Positions 40,964 through 54,462 of a stretch of 64,000 nt of DNA are shown here, piece by piece; within the stretch, counting starts at the first letter, position 1, and every line of letters begins with the position of its first letter. The DNA lies in the NCBI RefSeq assembly GCF_905163445.1, contig NC_053201.1:7140001-7204000 (forward strand). The letters are read 5' to 3'. Under the pieces are notes generated by a model. The model ran no database searches. It had not been told where the DNA came from and worked only from the letters and a program-made list of their open reading frames with translations. Origin of the DNA: Pararge aegeria (Eukaryota; Arthropoda; Insecta; Lepidoptera; Nymphalidae). The position numbers and the translations under genes were made by a program.

Positions 40964-43469
40964 TCGCAGGACGCGCCTGATCTCTTTCCGGTCATGACAG
41001 AGTTGCCGTCTCATCGGACCATGAAAGTTAGGAAATTAAGAGTTTTTTTTTTTTTGTTTTGTGTTTTTTTTTTATTTGTTTTTGCGTACACACTTATGGA
41101 ATATCTTTCTGGAGATTGACCACCGTGGCTGAAATCAGTCAGGGAAACTTATTTTTGACTTTTCTTTAAAGTTTAATCGTTATCAAAGCTCGTGTAAATA
41201 ACGTCTGGAACGTTTTACCACGTAAGTATTGCGAAGTCTGAAGCTAAGCGTGCGCGTGTCAGATCATAAACACAAAAGCAAAGCTCAGTGAACTTATTAT
41301 ATGCCATTTAACGCGGCGCATGACACACTTCGTTAACATAATGATGTTAGATAAATACTAAGTAGGTTCCACTTCGAACCGGTTTAGGACCGCAGACCTC
41401 TCTTGCACAGCGGTGTGAAGGTTCATCTGGGGTTCGAACCTCTGTGCGAAACAAGTAGCGCGTTTGCTTTTAAAATTATCATGTTGTGGGCTTGTGTCAC
41501 AATCTGGCTGCTGTAAAAAATCCCTTGCTATATTTTATCGATGGCTTCTGTATAAGTTTTTTTGTTTTATTTAATGAAACACCAGTAGAGAAAACAGAGA
41601 TATAAGAAGAATTCTAAAAGTGACCTTATGACCGTGATCTCTGGCAGACAACATTAGCCTTAGCCTAGAGTAATAACATTTTATTTGAGGTACTTAAATT
41701 TAATTTCCATTATTTGCTTACGATGTTTTTGTAGATATCGGCCCTTATAAAAATATTATCATTTTCAAGTTCTAAAACTGTCTTCTATGAGAGACGCATG
41801 CACCTAGCAATGTGGAAATATGTTGAGGATGATGGCACGCATTGACGGACAGGGCAAAATTATAAACGACTCAATTCAAAGCAAAAAACAAAATTAATTT
41901 AGTTCCAGTAGGACTACTTTATAATCACTTTTGAAACGTACAGTCTGTAGTAGTGACTCTACAACCTTGGAATTCGTTTTTAATCGAGAAGAAGCCGGCA
42001 AGAAACTCAGCACTTATTCTTGAACTATTGGTCTACAGAACCCAGAAAAAGACAAAGTTTGACAGTAATTTAGTCTATGTTAAGATAAACAAACGGCCTT
42101 CATTTAAAAGTTCAGGATTTCGTCACCCATAGCTGACATTAATATTTCAGTAGTGCAGTGGACGCATTTTGCAAGTTCCTATACCTACAATGTATATGCA
42201 TCTGCAATTTAGCGCAAGGTCTGCCTTTATGTGTCATTGCTTCGACAGTGCACTTAACAGAATAAATTTCTTAGAAGGAAAAATAGCCTATGTTTCAATG
42301 GAAACTGTTGTAGAGATATTCCATATTATGAGGGTGCGATAAATTTTTAATTCTAAACACGAAATACACATTTTACTACAATTTTATTACTTTTTCATAA
42401 CTTTATGAAAGTGCCGATTTGTCAGTAGCATAGCATGTTGCTAGTTTATGCTAGTTAATTCTTTCAAATATACCTATTCCTCATTTAGGTTATTCGAAAT
42501 TTGAAAGTAAAACTTGAATGAATTTTAAAAATTTAAAATGCATATAAAAAATTTCGGAACTGATATGCCTTTTACATCAGTCTTATACCAAATAATATTT
42601 AATGATCTCAAAACTAGTGGGTCTACGTTAACTATAGTGGACTCCTATGATATTTAGACGTACCATTATTCATGAACCTAGACATGTACCAAATACTGAA
42701 AATCCGATAACGACTGATAAAATGTAAGATGAATAAGAAACATTTATAAAAAAATGTAATAACCATAATGGTATTAATTAAAGTTCCACGTGCCAAATTT
42801 ATAATTTTGTTGAAAGGAGATAATTTTATAAGTTTGATGAGTTATTTTAGGATTGAGGTAATAGAAGCTGATTAGCTATGATATAAATAAAACTACCACG
42901 TAAGTAAAGCAATAAAATGATTGAATGGTTTGGAATTGGTTTTGAAAACAGCCTCTGTACTGTATATTCATTGATCTTAGCTTTGTACCATTTGAAACAA
43001 TAAGGGGCATAACCTTCAACCTTGGCACTCGCCATCAAATGTAGGCTGTGAATACACATATACACTTTGTCCGTCCGTGGTTTCGGAATATTTAAGAGTC
43101 AAAAAAGGATAAGAGATTATTATTATTTCGAAATCGCTGATATTCTATTGAAATAATAATAAATACAAAATCAGGCTTTTAATCATTATTGAATGAAGGA
43201 TGGCATAACACACTCGCGTGTTTTACTTAGTGTTTTTGACGTTCTTTATTAACACAAAAATATATATTGCCTCCTGAATGCGAATTAGCGCACAGAGAAA
43301 ACAAACATTAACGTATCTATATCAATGAGTATACGAACACTTCATCTATGTATGACAACAGAACGAACCATTTGAGTTGACTTTATTCCTGTAAAGTGTA
43401 ATTTCTCTTTAGATTAATCGATTTAAAACGTCTTGTTCTTAAAAAAAATATTATAGTGTAAATTACGCC

Positions 43470-43665
43470 GTATGGTGACGGCAGATTGGAATACAGTTGT
43501 CACCACCCCTCCTATTCTCCTATTTTGACGTAAGAGACGTCGGACGACGGGCAGCAGCGTCCACTGTCCTACTTTTACCATCTATTGCTATCACCTACTC
43601 GTCTGTCTAGCGTGATGATTGTTGGGTTAGCCTTTAGTCCAGCAATGGACTGTTATAGGCTATCG
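43470..43665 (+). repeat. Dispersed repeat I, plus-strand copy
   Basis: GTGACGGCAGATTGGAATAC at the left and GCCTTTAGTCCAGCAATGGA near the right match 9663-9840. Confidence 0.65.
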
Positions 43666-44014
43666 AGGGAGTAAAATTCTACCAATTATTTGACTGAACC
43701 AAACCGTTACTTTTCTTCTCTTTTTACTCCACTTCTCAATAGAACCTTAGTAGTCCGCGCCACATCTCGTACACTCGCCACTTCTTATAATATAAACCGC
43801 GACGTAGTATGGCATTATTATTCACGGCTAAGTGCTGAATTAATGTTTTTACGTAAAAAAGTACAACATGCAATAAATCTTATGATCTAGTTCACGTACA
43901 TTATGTTTCGCAATAAGGGCTGGTCAGAATATTAGAAAACATCAGCTATTTATACATCTGTACAGTAGTTACGCGTATTAAATCAATGGATCTGTACTAA
44001 TCGATACTAAATTT

Positions 44015-44277
44015 TAATAAATATACTACGACAGTACACACACACACTAATTGCCATCTAGCCCCAAAGCAAGCGTAGCTTGTGTTATGGGTACTAAGGC
44101 AACTGATGAATAATTTTTATGAATAATTTACATAAATACTTATAGTATATAGATAAACACCCAGACATAGAAACATATTCATGTTCATCACACAAATATT
44201 GTCCAGTTGTGGGAATCGAACCCACGGCCTTGGACTCAGAAAGCAGGGTCGCTGCCCACTGCGCCAATCGGCCGTCT
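44015..44277 (-). mobile_element. SINE family B, full-length inverted copy
   Basis: The minus-strand head GACGGCCGATTGGCGCAGTG and B box GTGGGTTCGATTCCCACAAC are intact, and the whole body matches 35309-35574. Confidence 0.9.
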
Positions 44278-44432
44278 AAAGGCCATACAAAGTTTATGTA
44301 TTCCTGCTTGATGTATATCTGTGATTTCAAAATGACTTATTAACTAATATTAAGGCGTTGTTAAAAATGCTACCTGCCTAATATGTCTTTGTCTGCTTGT
44401 GTCTTTGTCTGTTTAGATTTTTATTTTATTAC

Positions 44433-44905
44433 AAGTTAGCCCTTAATCGCGCTCACGATTTATACGTGCATCGTTTTGGAACGCTTAAACGCTTAGCGGC
44501 ACGTCTGGCGTCTCTGGCGTCGTCACGTAGGCTTCGACTGTGGATAGTTCCTACCGACAAAGAAATGCCGCAAAGTGATTTAATATAACCACCATATCAC
44601 AACAGTGACTTTTATCGTCCTATGGGACAGCAGCTCCGACACCATTGTTGTTTCGCAGGTATTAGATGAATACATGTTAAACACATACACGCAGTGGCGT
44701 GCACTTCATACATGCACAATAGCTCTGCTCTGCCCTAACATTTTTGTATATAAATGCGAAGGATTTTTCAATTTCATGGCATCTTCCTTCTTTATGCATA
44801 CCCTGGTCAAAAACCCTGTGCACGCCACTGCCCAAACGGTAGCTTGTTATCATTTTATAATTCATCATCACGTATCACCAGATGAGATTGCAGTCAAGGG
44901 TTAAC
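44433..44905. repeat. SINE C scraps flanking a MITE with 13-bp inverted ends
   Basis: 44691-44831 is bounded by GCAGTGGCGTGCA and its perfect inverse TGCACGCCACTGC; it is the second copy of the MITE at 8168. 44433-44575 and 44865-44905 are family C scraps. Confidence 0.7.
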
Positions 44906-45144
44906 TTGCGTAAGTGAGTGCACGCAAGACGAAGGCATATTAGCATAAAGGTCGTCTAAAGTAAAGCCGATATTGAGAACAAATCGACTTTATCAGAGAC
45001 CCGAGTGAATGTGGGACATAATATACGGAATTGCATCAGCTGTATCGTATTAACGACTGATTATAAAGTAAGGTGAAATATAGGCCAAGGTTGTTGTTGT
45101 CTAAGGGTGGTTCGCTGTGATTTTTTTTTAATTCATTTTTACAA

Positions 45145-45505
45145 ATTAGTCCTTGATTACAATCTTACTGTGTAGTAATTGATGATGCAGCCTAAGATGG
45201 TACCGGGCTAAAGTAAGGTGAAATATAGATCACGGTTGTGGTCTTTGAGCCTTCGTGTGAAGGTTTTTTTAAAATTATTTACAAGTTAGTCATTGACTGC
45301 TATCTCGTCTGGTACGTGACGATGCAGTCTCAGCGAGATAGCCTGTTAGGGGTATGACAGTTACAATAAACCGATACCCCATCCTACGGGCCTACTTGGT
45401 TTATAATCGACATCGTACAGGAAATCTTAATTGCTTGACGGCACGTCTTTTTCGGTATTCTGGTAACTAGTCACGGCCGAAGCCTCCTAACAAGATTTCG
45501 ATAGC
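45145..45505. mobile_element. Two partial SINE C copies in tandem
   Basis: Both start near CTTGATTACAATCTTACTG / TTGACTGCTATCTCGTCTGG and read into the CAGTCT body. The sequence AAAGTAAGGTGAAATATAG appears before both (45065, 45210), so a small local duplication is likely. Confidence 0.6.
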
Positions 45506-46463
45506 CAAGCGTATACTGTTTCAACTTTCTGTCTTCTTCTTGCCCTTATGCAAAAATTCTGAGGGGACAGTACAATATATCGTCATCAAAAATTACGACC
45601 GATTAGCTGTTTGGTTTTTGGCATATTGCTTTAGACCGAACGCGTTTCTTAACTTAACCTACGTCAACTTTCCTTGGAAAGTTATTTCACCTCCCGTAAA
45701 GTCCGATTCGAACTTTATGGCTTCTCAAACTTAGTGCGTTTCACGCAGAATTTAATATTCCGTATCAGCCAATGAGCTGGACGGTAAATTTGACTATCTG
45801 CGGGAAGCTACACTCACAGCTAACTTCAGCTATGACATAAAGTTTGCATCGAATTGTACCTAATCAATAAAAAAAAGAAAACATTTATTTCAAGTTTGCC
45901 TTATTTTTAACGAAGCGTCAAGTCTGATTTTACTGACTATACGATGCACTGGTTCAAAAGGCAGATTCGAAAAGTAACCGGCAAGAAACTGTTGTTTGAT
46001 AATAAACTGTTGAATTGCCTTATTAAATTTATTATATGCTGTATAACTTTTTCCACTTTGATCATATAAAAAAAAACTTGACCACTAATTTCCTTTATTA
46101 AAGATATGCGAAATCTGAGGGCATTTTCAATATATAACTACTATAATATACATATAGTTTTATTTTCTATTGCACTTATCCCTGGTGGATACAATTTAAA
46201 ATTAATGCTTAAATACTCATATTATACAATTTCAAAGTTTGACTGTTTGTTTAGATGTTACCTATTTCCCGCTGTACTGCACTTAATTTTAAGCACATAG
46301 CTTACGTCCAAAAATAGACCTAAGAAGCGTTTATCACCGCTAAACGTTAGTAAGATCATCTTGCAATACAGCTTGTCCGGGAAAGTAGGTACTACCTACA
46401 GCTTTGCTATTTCTGACGCCAAAGAGCTTTCCTCTGCTTCGTTAGGCTTTACACCAACGCCTC

Positions 46464-47019
46464 TGCAGGGCTAGCACGGGCAGGAGATAAAAATTATATC
46501 CCCCGATTATATACCCTAGGATATAATTAACATGTCCACCTGCTAAAGCCCGGGAACATGGAATAGGAGAAGTTTACCACCGTTTATTATTACACATACA
46601 TTAACTGGATACTAGCTGTTGCCCGCGACTTCATCTGCGTTTGATTTTGTATTTTGATGTGGCATTTAATTTAGTTGTAGTTGTAAAAAAATTAAAGTAT
46701 TCAGTATCGCTAAGCCTCTATCTCCAACCACATTCATCAGATTACATACACTAAGTTTGGCCAAAATTAAATACATATTATAACCTGTATAGTACATAAA
46801 TAATTATTTAAATTTGTCGGAGTTATGGTGTAAAATCGTCAAACACTTTCATCCCCTCTCCCAAAGGAACAGAGCTTAATGTCAGGATAAAAAGTATTCT
46901 ATATTACTTCTAACACTTCCAAGAATATGTGTATAAAGTTTCATGAGGATCGGTTAAGTAGTTTTTGCGTGAAATCGTAACAAACAAACTTACATTATCA
47001 TTTATAATATTAGTAAATA
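46464..47019 (+). repeat. Element G 5' part joined to a full RTE-like tail (family F)
   Basis: GCAGGGCTAGCACGGGCAGG to about 46606 matches 16251-16380. Then ACTAGCTGTTGCCCGCGACT to TTTATAATATTAGTAA is the complete family F tail that also occurs at 6375 (inverted) and 13603. Confidence 0.7.
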
Positions 47020-48114
47020 GAGATTTTGGGCCCAGAATAGCAAACGGTCCAGTAAGTTCCGGTCCGAGAAATCTGTACGAGATAAGATTTAGTACGAACT
47101 ATTAAGATCCATGAGTCTGGAGAGCAGAAAGCTGAGAGTTTATTCAGCGTTTTGGTAACCATTCCTAGTCATTGGGAGGCGGACAGTAAGTATATAAACT
47201 TTTGGTAATGGTATATAAATTTTAATGGTAACCCCAATGAGTCGGCCACATCCAATGGTGTTTTTTGCATCCTTCGTCAAACGTGTTCTAATGATATCAT
47301 GTGCTGACATTATAATCTTTGCACATACTATATGAAACTAGTTTCAAGCTTACCTTCACATTATCACAGGACATAATATATCTTATCTATTTATGCGTAT
47401 ACAATGGTTGCAATTTGTCGATTTGAAATTAAAGATATACAACAAAACGGTAAGTACTAAATAATACATAAGTACATGTAAAAGCCAAAGGTCACTGCAT
47501 ACAAAATATCGATAATTTTTGTACGTTTAAAGTTAAAATTATCTCATAGATAATTTATAGCTAAGAAAGGTTTTATGTAAAATAACTCCTAAGAAGGTAA
47601 AATGGGAGTTGAAAGTTTGTATGAAAGGCGATGGAAAACAACTTTTATTTAACTTTTTTTATCGCAGACGACGCATTTTTAAGTATATTATAACATTAAT
47701 TATTTTTTTATGTTTATATTTAAAAACTTTTACACGTAGTGTTAAATACCACTTAGTCAATGAAGCTAAAATTTTAAAGTAGGTACTTTATGTGAGATAT
47801 GAAATAATTTTAAATAAAATAACCTCTAAATTCTTGTAATATTCCGATTTAAGACACGAAAATTAGCATTTAGGTTAACATTTTATTAAAAATATACTTC
47901 TACTAATGTTGGTAATGATCTTTTAAGGGTGATTAAAAAAGGGAAAAAGTTTTGCTGAAAATAATAATTGTTAATTCCACGAACTTGAAATTCACACATA
48001 GCGTAGACCCACAGCGCTGCTGAAATGTTAGCTGTAACGACCATAAACACATGTTGGTGAAAATAAACGTTTATTTAAAATCAAGTTTAAACGGGGACAA
48101 AGTCATCCTGTAAA

Positions 48115-48275
48115 AACCTGAAAGCCTGCGAGTTCTACATAATGTTCTTACAGGCGTGTGAAGTCTTCCAATCAGCATCTGGCCAGTATTATGCACAACG
48201 CCCTAAGACTTTCTCATTCAGAGAGGTGACCCGTGATGTGTAGTGGGTTGATAATTGCGAATGGCGATGGGGAGG
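48115..48275 (+). mobile_element. SINE A body fragment
   Basis: CGAGTTCTACATAATGTTCT, GCGTGTGAAGTCTTCCAATC and AGTGGGTTGATAATTGCGA correspond to the second half of family A. Confidence 0.65.
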
Positions 48276-50744
48276 TAGTATCAAAATTTAGATGTTCAAT
48301 TTAACGCGAGCTTCAAGCGCGTTGAATTCTTTCTGTTGGTTGTACTTATTAGACGTGTTATTTATATTCTTCTACATTTTCCGCCCATGTTAGGTAACCC
48401 CGCAGCTCGTAGATCGATAGAGGCAAGTACAAGAGTTATGACGGTATCCAGTAATAGTCGAGCTTTTTGTGTCAGAGCTCGTCCGGGGAGGTAATACCTC
48501 TATGGTATACCCTCTATGCACGTCACTGGGTATTACCTACCGCCATACTCATTTCTGTCAAAGCCAAAGCTTTCAAAATGCATTCAGTTATAGGTGCATA
48601 AAACCAAAATCTAATCCAGGTTTTTTTTGCAATGATTTAAAAAAGAATTTCAATTTTAATCATTTCGTTTATAAAGAGAGTTGCTTAGATAAAATAGCAG
48701 AATGAATAATGATGATTATTTGTAAGAAGTGACAATCGATGACCAAATTACTGAACAAATGCGACAGATAGTTCTATATAAGGAAATCTTATTAAATTCC
48801 AGCAGCGGGGATATTCAATACGAAGCAGACATTGTGTGTGCTCGCGTCGCAATCTTGCGTAACTCCTGGCAGCCTTGCGAAGGACGTGTGTGTGGCCGCA
48901 ACGAAAAATACCCGCGCGTTTCATACGCGCCTCGCTCGCTAATGGGCACGGCATAGACAGGGTTGATTGATAGATACCGCTTAGAAAGGAAAAGATAAGC
49001 AGGTTTTGTTTATCGCAGAACCGATGGCCTTTGAGGCAATCGGGTTCTGGAGTGAAGATTGCGGTGTGGGACGAGCAATGAGAAAGGTTGAGAACCCTAT
49101 TTTATAAGTATAAGCCGTGCGATGGCCCTCGACGTCAGTATGTACTTAAACATTTGGTCCGGGAATAGATAATGAAAATTGAGAGTAGAATGTAAATAAA
49201 TTAATCAAATAATTATTGTTTTGGTGGAATTAAGTTATAGATATTCCTGAGGTAACTTTTGAATTACGAGAGATTAAAGTACGTGACGTATAAATTTCTA
49301 ATATTAATATTATAATGAATAGTTATTTAAAAAATAACAAGTTTATAAAGGACTTGCTGAGCCCACGTTGTGTGAGTTCATCATAATATACTTTTCCAAC
49401 TTGTTATTTTCTTTCTGGCATTAAAGATTGTTACACGTAACTTAGTTAGTAGCCACAGCTTTTAAATATATGTAACTCGTAAAATTTTTTGCATTTATTC
49501 TCTACGATATTTTTATTACGATGGTTCATGAGTTTGAATCCAGAATCAGGAATCCAGAATCTAATACCAATGAAATTTTATTTAAAATTTTTAGAACAAA
49601 AAAGCTAAGAACCTCCTTAACGGGCGCAAAAAAGTCCCTATTAGAATTGAGAATGACCAACTACTGTATTCTTACGTTGTAGAAATAAATAAAAACTTGG
49701 AATCTTTTTCATAGTTTTAATTTATTCTTCGAGTTTTGAGTCTTAGAGTCTTTTGCCGCTAAACGATGTACGACGCGAATACCTACCTCATATTTATTAA
49801 CGATAACAGTAAAAGCCACTAACGGTGATCGCACATCATATCGCTGATCGCAGCATACATCGAAGAAACACATTTCATAATCATATTCAGCTTATTAACA
49901 TCCCAATACTAGGCATTTTTTTGCAATTTCTATTGCATTCTTTGGTGAACCCAAAGAATGTATCAGAATATTTTTTTATATTTTTAACAAAATGTGTTTA
50001 CCCCCACTCGTAGGAAATATCAGTATAAAAATTAATAACAACCAAAATACTCAGTAATCTATGCATGCATACATTATTTTTAATCCAAAATTTTAATAAA
50101 TAACCAAGATAAACGGACTTCAAATTTTCGTTAGAGATTGCAGTTACTAGTGTTGTTAGAGGTAAGGTTGACAGAACTTCAACTATTAATAATTTAATCT
50201 ATTTGGTTAACACAGCGAAAATTTTATGTCATTCTATATCTTATTTCTGACTAATTGGTTGCCTATATTACGATTCAGGTCTCAGGTCGATGCATAGTAA
50301 CCGATCAGCTATACACAGATACTCCGATACTATACAGACTCCGGTTTGTCTGCTTGTCATTTTGATGACAATGGCTAGACGAGCCAAATCTTTCAGACTT
50401 TCGACACCGTAACGAGCGTATACCTATTACGTATTGTTTGGTATTGGCAACTAAACGACTGTAATTAAAATACAATACCTACTTCCATTACACTTATTAT
50501 GCTTTCAATTAGTTATTTTCTGGGTTCCGTAGACAAATAACACTCTAATTTAAATTCTTTACTAAAGGGAAAAGTCTAAGAAGTTTAATCATCCAATATA
50601 TTTGCTACATAATGCTTTTCGGAATAAAGCCCCAGCATGATTATTCTGGGGTCATTACGGGTCGAGTTTTATCTATTCAGCTAAAAATTAGCACTTGATT
50701 CCAATCTCACTTGATGATAAGAAGATGCAGACTAAGATGGTGCC

Positions 50745-50890
50745 TTATCAAAATTAAGCTAAATTTGCTATACTCCGCGAAAAGCAGGAGAAACTGATTA
50801 AGACGGACGGAGAAGCAAATTAAGCTTAATTTTCATAATATATCATGGAATCCCACAAAGTAACGCCTGCTTCTATCTAATGGAATATAT
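50745..50890. repeat. Short foldback related to 18400-18690
   Basis: AAAATTAAGCTAAATTTGCT near 50752 and, inverted, AGCAAATTAAGCTTAATTTT near 50815 form the arms. The outer GTAACGCCTGCTTCTAT also matches 18410. Confidence 0.65.
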
Positions 50891-51218
50891 TATATTAATA
50901 TATTCTCTACGTATATTGAACCCACATTTATATTCTCTTTCCACGCAGCATCGTACAAGAATGCTCAATCGCATACCCATCAGAAAAACCTATCAGAAAC
51001 CTATCAGATAAACTTACCCTGCTTAGGAGTTACTGTTACATGTTTTCTTATATTATGAAGTAAACGACTATGATTGAAATATAAAACCTTTGTTTAATAA
51101 TACATATTACGTTTTAAGTTAATTATTTTCAAAGGTTCCATGGAAAACTCTCAATTTAACTAACATCTCTACAATAATTTTTATTAGTGTTTTTTCCTAT
51201 ACTTGGAGGAAATATCAA

Positions 51219-51330
51219 TTTTTATAAATTTAAAATGCATATAAAATTTTTTTCGGAACCGAATGGATTTGAACCTGCGACTCTCTGGCAATAGCGAAAT
51301 TTTTTATATGCATTTTAAATTTATAAAAAT
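51219..51330. repeat. Palindromic tRNA-like MITE, internally deleted copy
   Basis: Both inverted ends (AAATTTAAAATGCATATAAA and inverse) are intact. Only GGATTTGAACCTGCGACTCT of the tRNA-like core remains. Compare 21481-21709. Confidence 0.75.
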
Positions 51331-51414
51331 GTCTCTACAATTTTTTGTTCTACGAAAAAGATCTGACTTTGTTATCCAACTAGCAAGAAATTAATATTTG
51401 CTACATTGTTAGGT

Positions 51415-51535
51415 CGGTGCCAAGTAAAAAGTAGAGATTAAAAATGAGTAGTTACTATTGATCATATCCTTCGTATACCTTTTTATGTAGAAGCAAGGAA
51501 AGTACCAATAGTTTCTACATTTTACTTGGCACCGG
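51415..51535. repeat. Foldback element, about 24-bp arms
   Basis: CGGTGCCAAGTAAAAAGTAG (51415 on) pairs with CTACATTTTACTTGGCACCG (ending 51534) with one mismatch. A weaker inner pairing (ACTATTG/CAATAG) extends the stem. Confidence 0.75.
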
Positions 51536-53074
51536 TAGAATATACGACTACGGTCTAATTGAGAAACCCTTCCTTTTTTGAATCGGTTAAAAATACCTAT
51601 TTTATGGGTTAAAATGATGACGCGGTTATTAAGTCTTGTTTTCTAAACCTTTTTTAAACAAAATATAGCGTGTATGAAAAATTAAATAGGAAAAAGTTCT
51701 TGAGAACTCGTATGCATCACGACCGTACCGTAATTGCTTATTTTGCCTCATATGTTTTAACTTAATTAAATGAATGCAAGTAATATATTTACTTAAATAT
51801 TTATCTGATATAATAAAAATTAGCTCTCACAATTCAGAAACATGTAATGTTTGACTTTTATGATACCTTGATACATACATTTATTATTTTGCAACTTAAT
51901 GATTCACGCCACGATCTGGACGAGTTTTGAATAGTGACCACAATCAGCTAGTGTGACAACATTTAAACTGGAGCACTCGTACTATTAGAAAAATATACGT
52001 GTAACGTAATGCATCCTAAAGTTTATTGTACACTATCGCATATTATCGCGTTAGAAGTGTATTGATGCAGAATTGTTAAAAAAAATACCTAATATATAAG
52101 CATTTCAAAATAATAATAATAATTTTCCAAAAATATCTAGCTATCCTTTAAAATTATCTAAAGAACTTACGTCGTACATATAATACGTATTTGCACCTTT
52201 AACGTATTTGCTTATGCTATGTCATATTTAAGAAAATGTTATATACTGTATGTTATAGTTACGTGAAAAGGCAATAACAACGACGATATGAAATATTCTT
52301 CAACTCTTAAGCACGCATTAGAAAAATATACACTTCAATGAGAAGCAAGCAAGATGATGTAGACACCTTTATTAACAATTCCAATACCTACTGAAACATT
52401 CCTCCACAAATCTTGCAATTCTTGCAGATCTTGCAGCAGTCGGCGATCTCATAAGCTCCGCTTATGTTTATTTTAAAGCACACTTCTATTGAGGGTGCCG
52501 TGGCCCCGTGTCATTTGTGACAATACAGGTAGGTTGAGGTTCTAATAAAATAACATATTAGTAAGAGAGAAGACATCTATCTAATCAAAATCAAAACTAG
52601 TGAAGAGAGAAAACGATAACAAGACATCAAGACAAAAGAAGTATCGATAGCTTTGAATACTAATTTAATTAAGCTCGAAAGGCTGCAAGCATGTCTTCCT
52701 ATACAGCACTTCAGATGTCGTTAAACCTTTAACCAGGCGCTATCTACTAATATTGTTTAATATGCTTGCTTGTAGCTTAACGAGTAAGCATCAGTAAGTT
52801 TGTAAAAACTAATTTGCAAGCCACATTCAAATGTTTTCGTCGAGACTATTTTTGTAGAGCACCGTGAAGATCTTGTAATACACCTGAAGCGGGCTAGAAT
52901 CTAAAGAAAAATTGGTGTGACCGCGATGTTTCATAGCCCCGGTCGAATTGCACAAGTAGCGCCTTTGTTTACGTGGCATTGTCCAGCCAGACCATCGGCC
53001 ATACCCGTACGTGCGTACTTGAATATATTTAAATTTGGAGATGCGACCAGGATGAGGCAAGCGTACAAGCGCAC

Positions 53075-53080
53075 TATAAA
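53075..53080 (+). promoter_or_regulatory. TATA box of the 336-aa cuticle gene
   Basis: TATAAA lies 82-87 bp before the ATG at 53162. An initiator-like TTCACAG lies about 30 bp downstream. Confidence 0.8.
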
Positions 53081-53161
53081 TGCCGTTTGTGCCCAACAGG
53101 GGGTACAGTTCACAGCTTCTAGCACCCCTGTGCACATCACATCATACCAAACAAAAACAAA

Positions 53162-54405
53162 ATGGTCTTCAAGGTACGGAATTCAAATGGATTTTCGGTG
53201 AAGTGTTTACTTAAAGTGCAGTGAAAAGTGTCAAAAAAGTGCATCAATTTTGCGAACTAAATGTTTTATTTTAGTTTAAAATTCGGAACAATTTAATAAA
53301 TGCGTTATTAGTGCAGCGGAAAGTTAACTGTGTTACACATACCTTCTAATTAATATCTAAATAGATGGGATTTCAGGGAACACGCTGACGTCTTTTTTTG
53401 TTCTAGTTGGTGGTCTTCTCTTGCCTGGTGGCTATGGCGTATGGGAGCGCAGCGTACGCAGCGGCACCTGTTGCCTACACCGCACCAGTCGCAGCAAGGC
53501 TTGAAGAGTTCGATCCCCTGCCACAATACCGATTCGGATACAACGTAGCGGACTCTCTTACCGGTGACTACAAGAGTCAGTCGGAGCAGCGCGATGGAGA
53601 CTTTGTGCAGGGACAGTATTCCCTTGTCGAGCCTGACGGTACTCGTCGCGTTGTGGACTACGCTGCTGACCCTGTCAATGGTTTCAATGCTGTTGTCCGC
53701 AAAGAACCCCTTGTGGCTGCCGCTCCTGCTGTAGTCGCTGAACCCGCAGTCGTGCCTGCTCGTATTACTGCTGCCCCTGTAGTTGCCCAGCCCGCTCCAG
53801 TTGTGGCAGCGCGCTACGCTGTCGCACCCACTGCCCGTTATGCTGTAGCCCCAGTTGCCGCCCCAGTGGCTAGATACGCTGCTGCTCCTTACGCTCAGTA
53901 CGTCTCTGCCCCAGCTGCCCCACTTGTAAGCGCTCAGTACGCTGCCGCTCCTTACGCTCAGTACGTCTCCGCTGCTGGTGCGCCCATAGTAAGCGCCCGT
54001 TATGCCGCTTCTCCAGTTGTAGCTGCACGTTACGCCAGCCCCTACGCAGCTTATACCGCGCCTGTTGCCACAGCATACAGCACTCAGGTGTCGTCTTACA
54101 CTGCCGCTGCACCGTTCGCTGCATACACAGCAGCAGCCCCAGTAGCCGCTGCATACACAGCGGCAGCCCCAGTGGCCGCTGCATACACAGCGGCAGCTCC
54201 AGTGGCTGCTGCTTACACGGCAGTCGCACCCGTAGCCGCTGCGTATACCGCGGCTGCACCTGTGGCCTACACTGCCGCTGCTCCCGCCCGATACGCAGTG
54301 CCAGCGGCATACGCCGCCCCCGTAGCAGCAGCGCCCGCCCGCCTTGCCGCCGCCGCTCCGGCGAAACTAGTCGAAACTGCCGCTGCCGGATACCGTTACC
54401 CTTAA
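53162..54405 (+). CDS. RR-2 cuticular protein with long Ala/Pro/Val repeat tail, 336 aa
   Basis: This is a secreted chitin-binding cuticle protein. Exon 1 (53162-53173) codes MVFK before a GTACGG donor; exon 2 is 53407-54405 after TTCTAG. The N-terminus MVFKLVVFSCLVAMAYGS is a signal peptide. The RR-2 domain spans about 37-105 (EEFDPLPQYRFGYNVADS, GQYSLVEPDGTRRVVDYAAD, NGFNAVVRKEP). After it comes a 230-residue low-complexity tail with two repeat types: APYAQYVSA units at about 165-205 and five AAYTAAAPVA-like decapeptides at about 240-290. Such tails are common in RR-2 proteins of hard cuticle and may bear Tyr cross-links (family knowledge). A TATA box and a poly(A) signal bracket the gene. 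It is the divergent neighbour of the 184-aa gene and starts with the same four residues. Confidence 0.95.
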
Positions 54406-54456
54406 AGAAGACCTTCAGCTTGACGGCTCATTTTAACAAAGACTTGTATATAGCTA

Positions 54457-54462
54457 AATAAA
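54457..54462 (+). terminator. Poly(A) signal of the 336-aa cuticle gene
   Basis: AATAAA 52 bases after the stop codon. Confidence 0.75.

Larger units (their letters stand above)
38722..53161. other. 14.4-kb repeat-rich spacer between two divergent cuticle genes
   Basis: Apart from promoters at each end, I see only repeats: SINE C (38958, 40881, 44433, 45145, 45270), element I (39755, 43470), a Helitron-like element (39975), LINE ends (38125, 41918, 45880), SINE B (44015), MITE K (44691), element G plus RTE-like tail (46464-47019), SINE A (48115), and foldbacks (50745, 51219, 51415). 41060-41900, 42600-43400, 47030-48100 and 49000-50680 are AT-rich with nothing recognised. Confidence 0.6.

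Noticed and set aside
53870..54310. 146-codon minus-strand frame opposite the 336-aa cuticle gene
   Set aside because: It is an antisense shadow of the Ala/Pro/Val repeat; it has no start context or family similarity.
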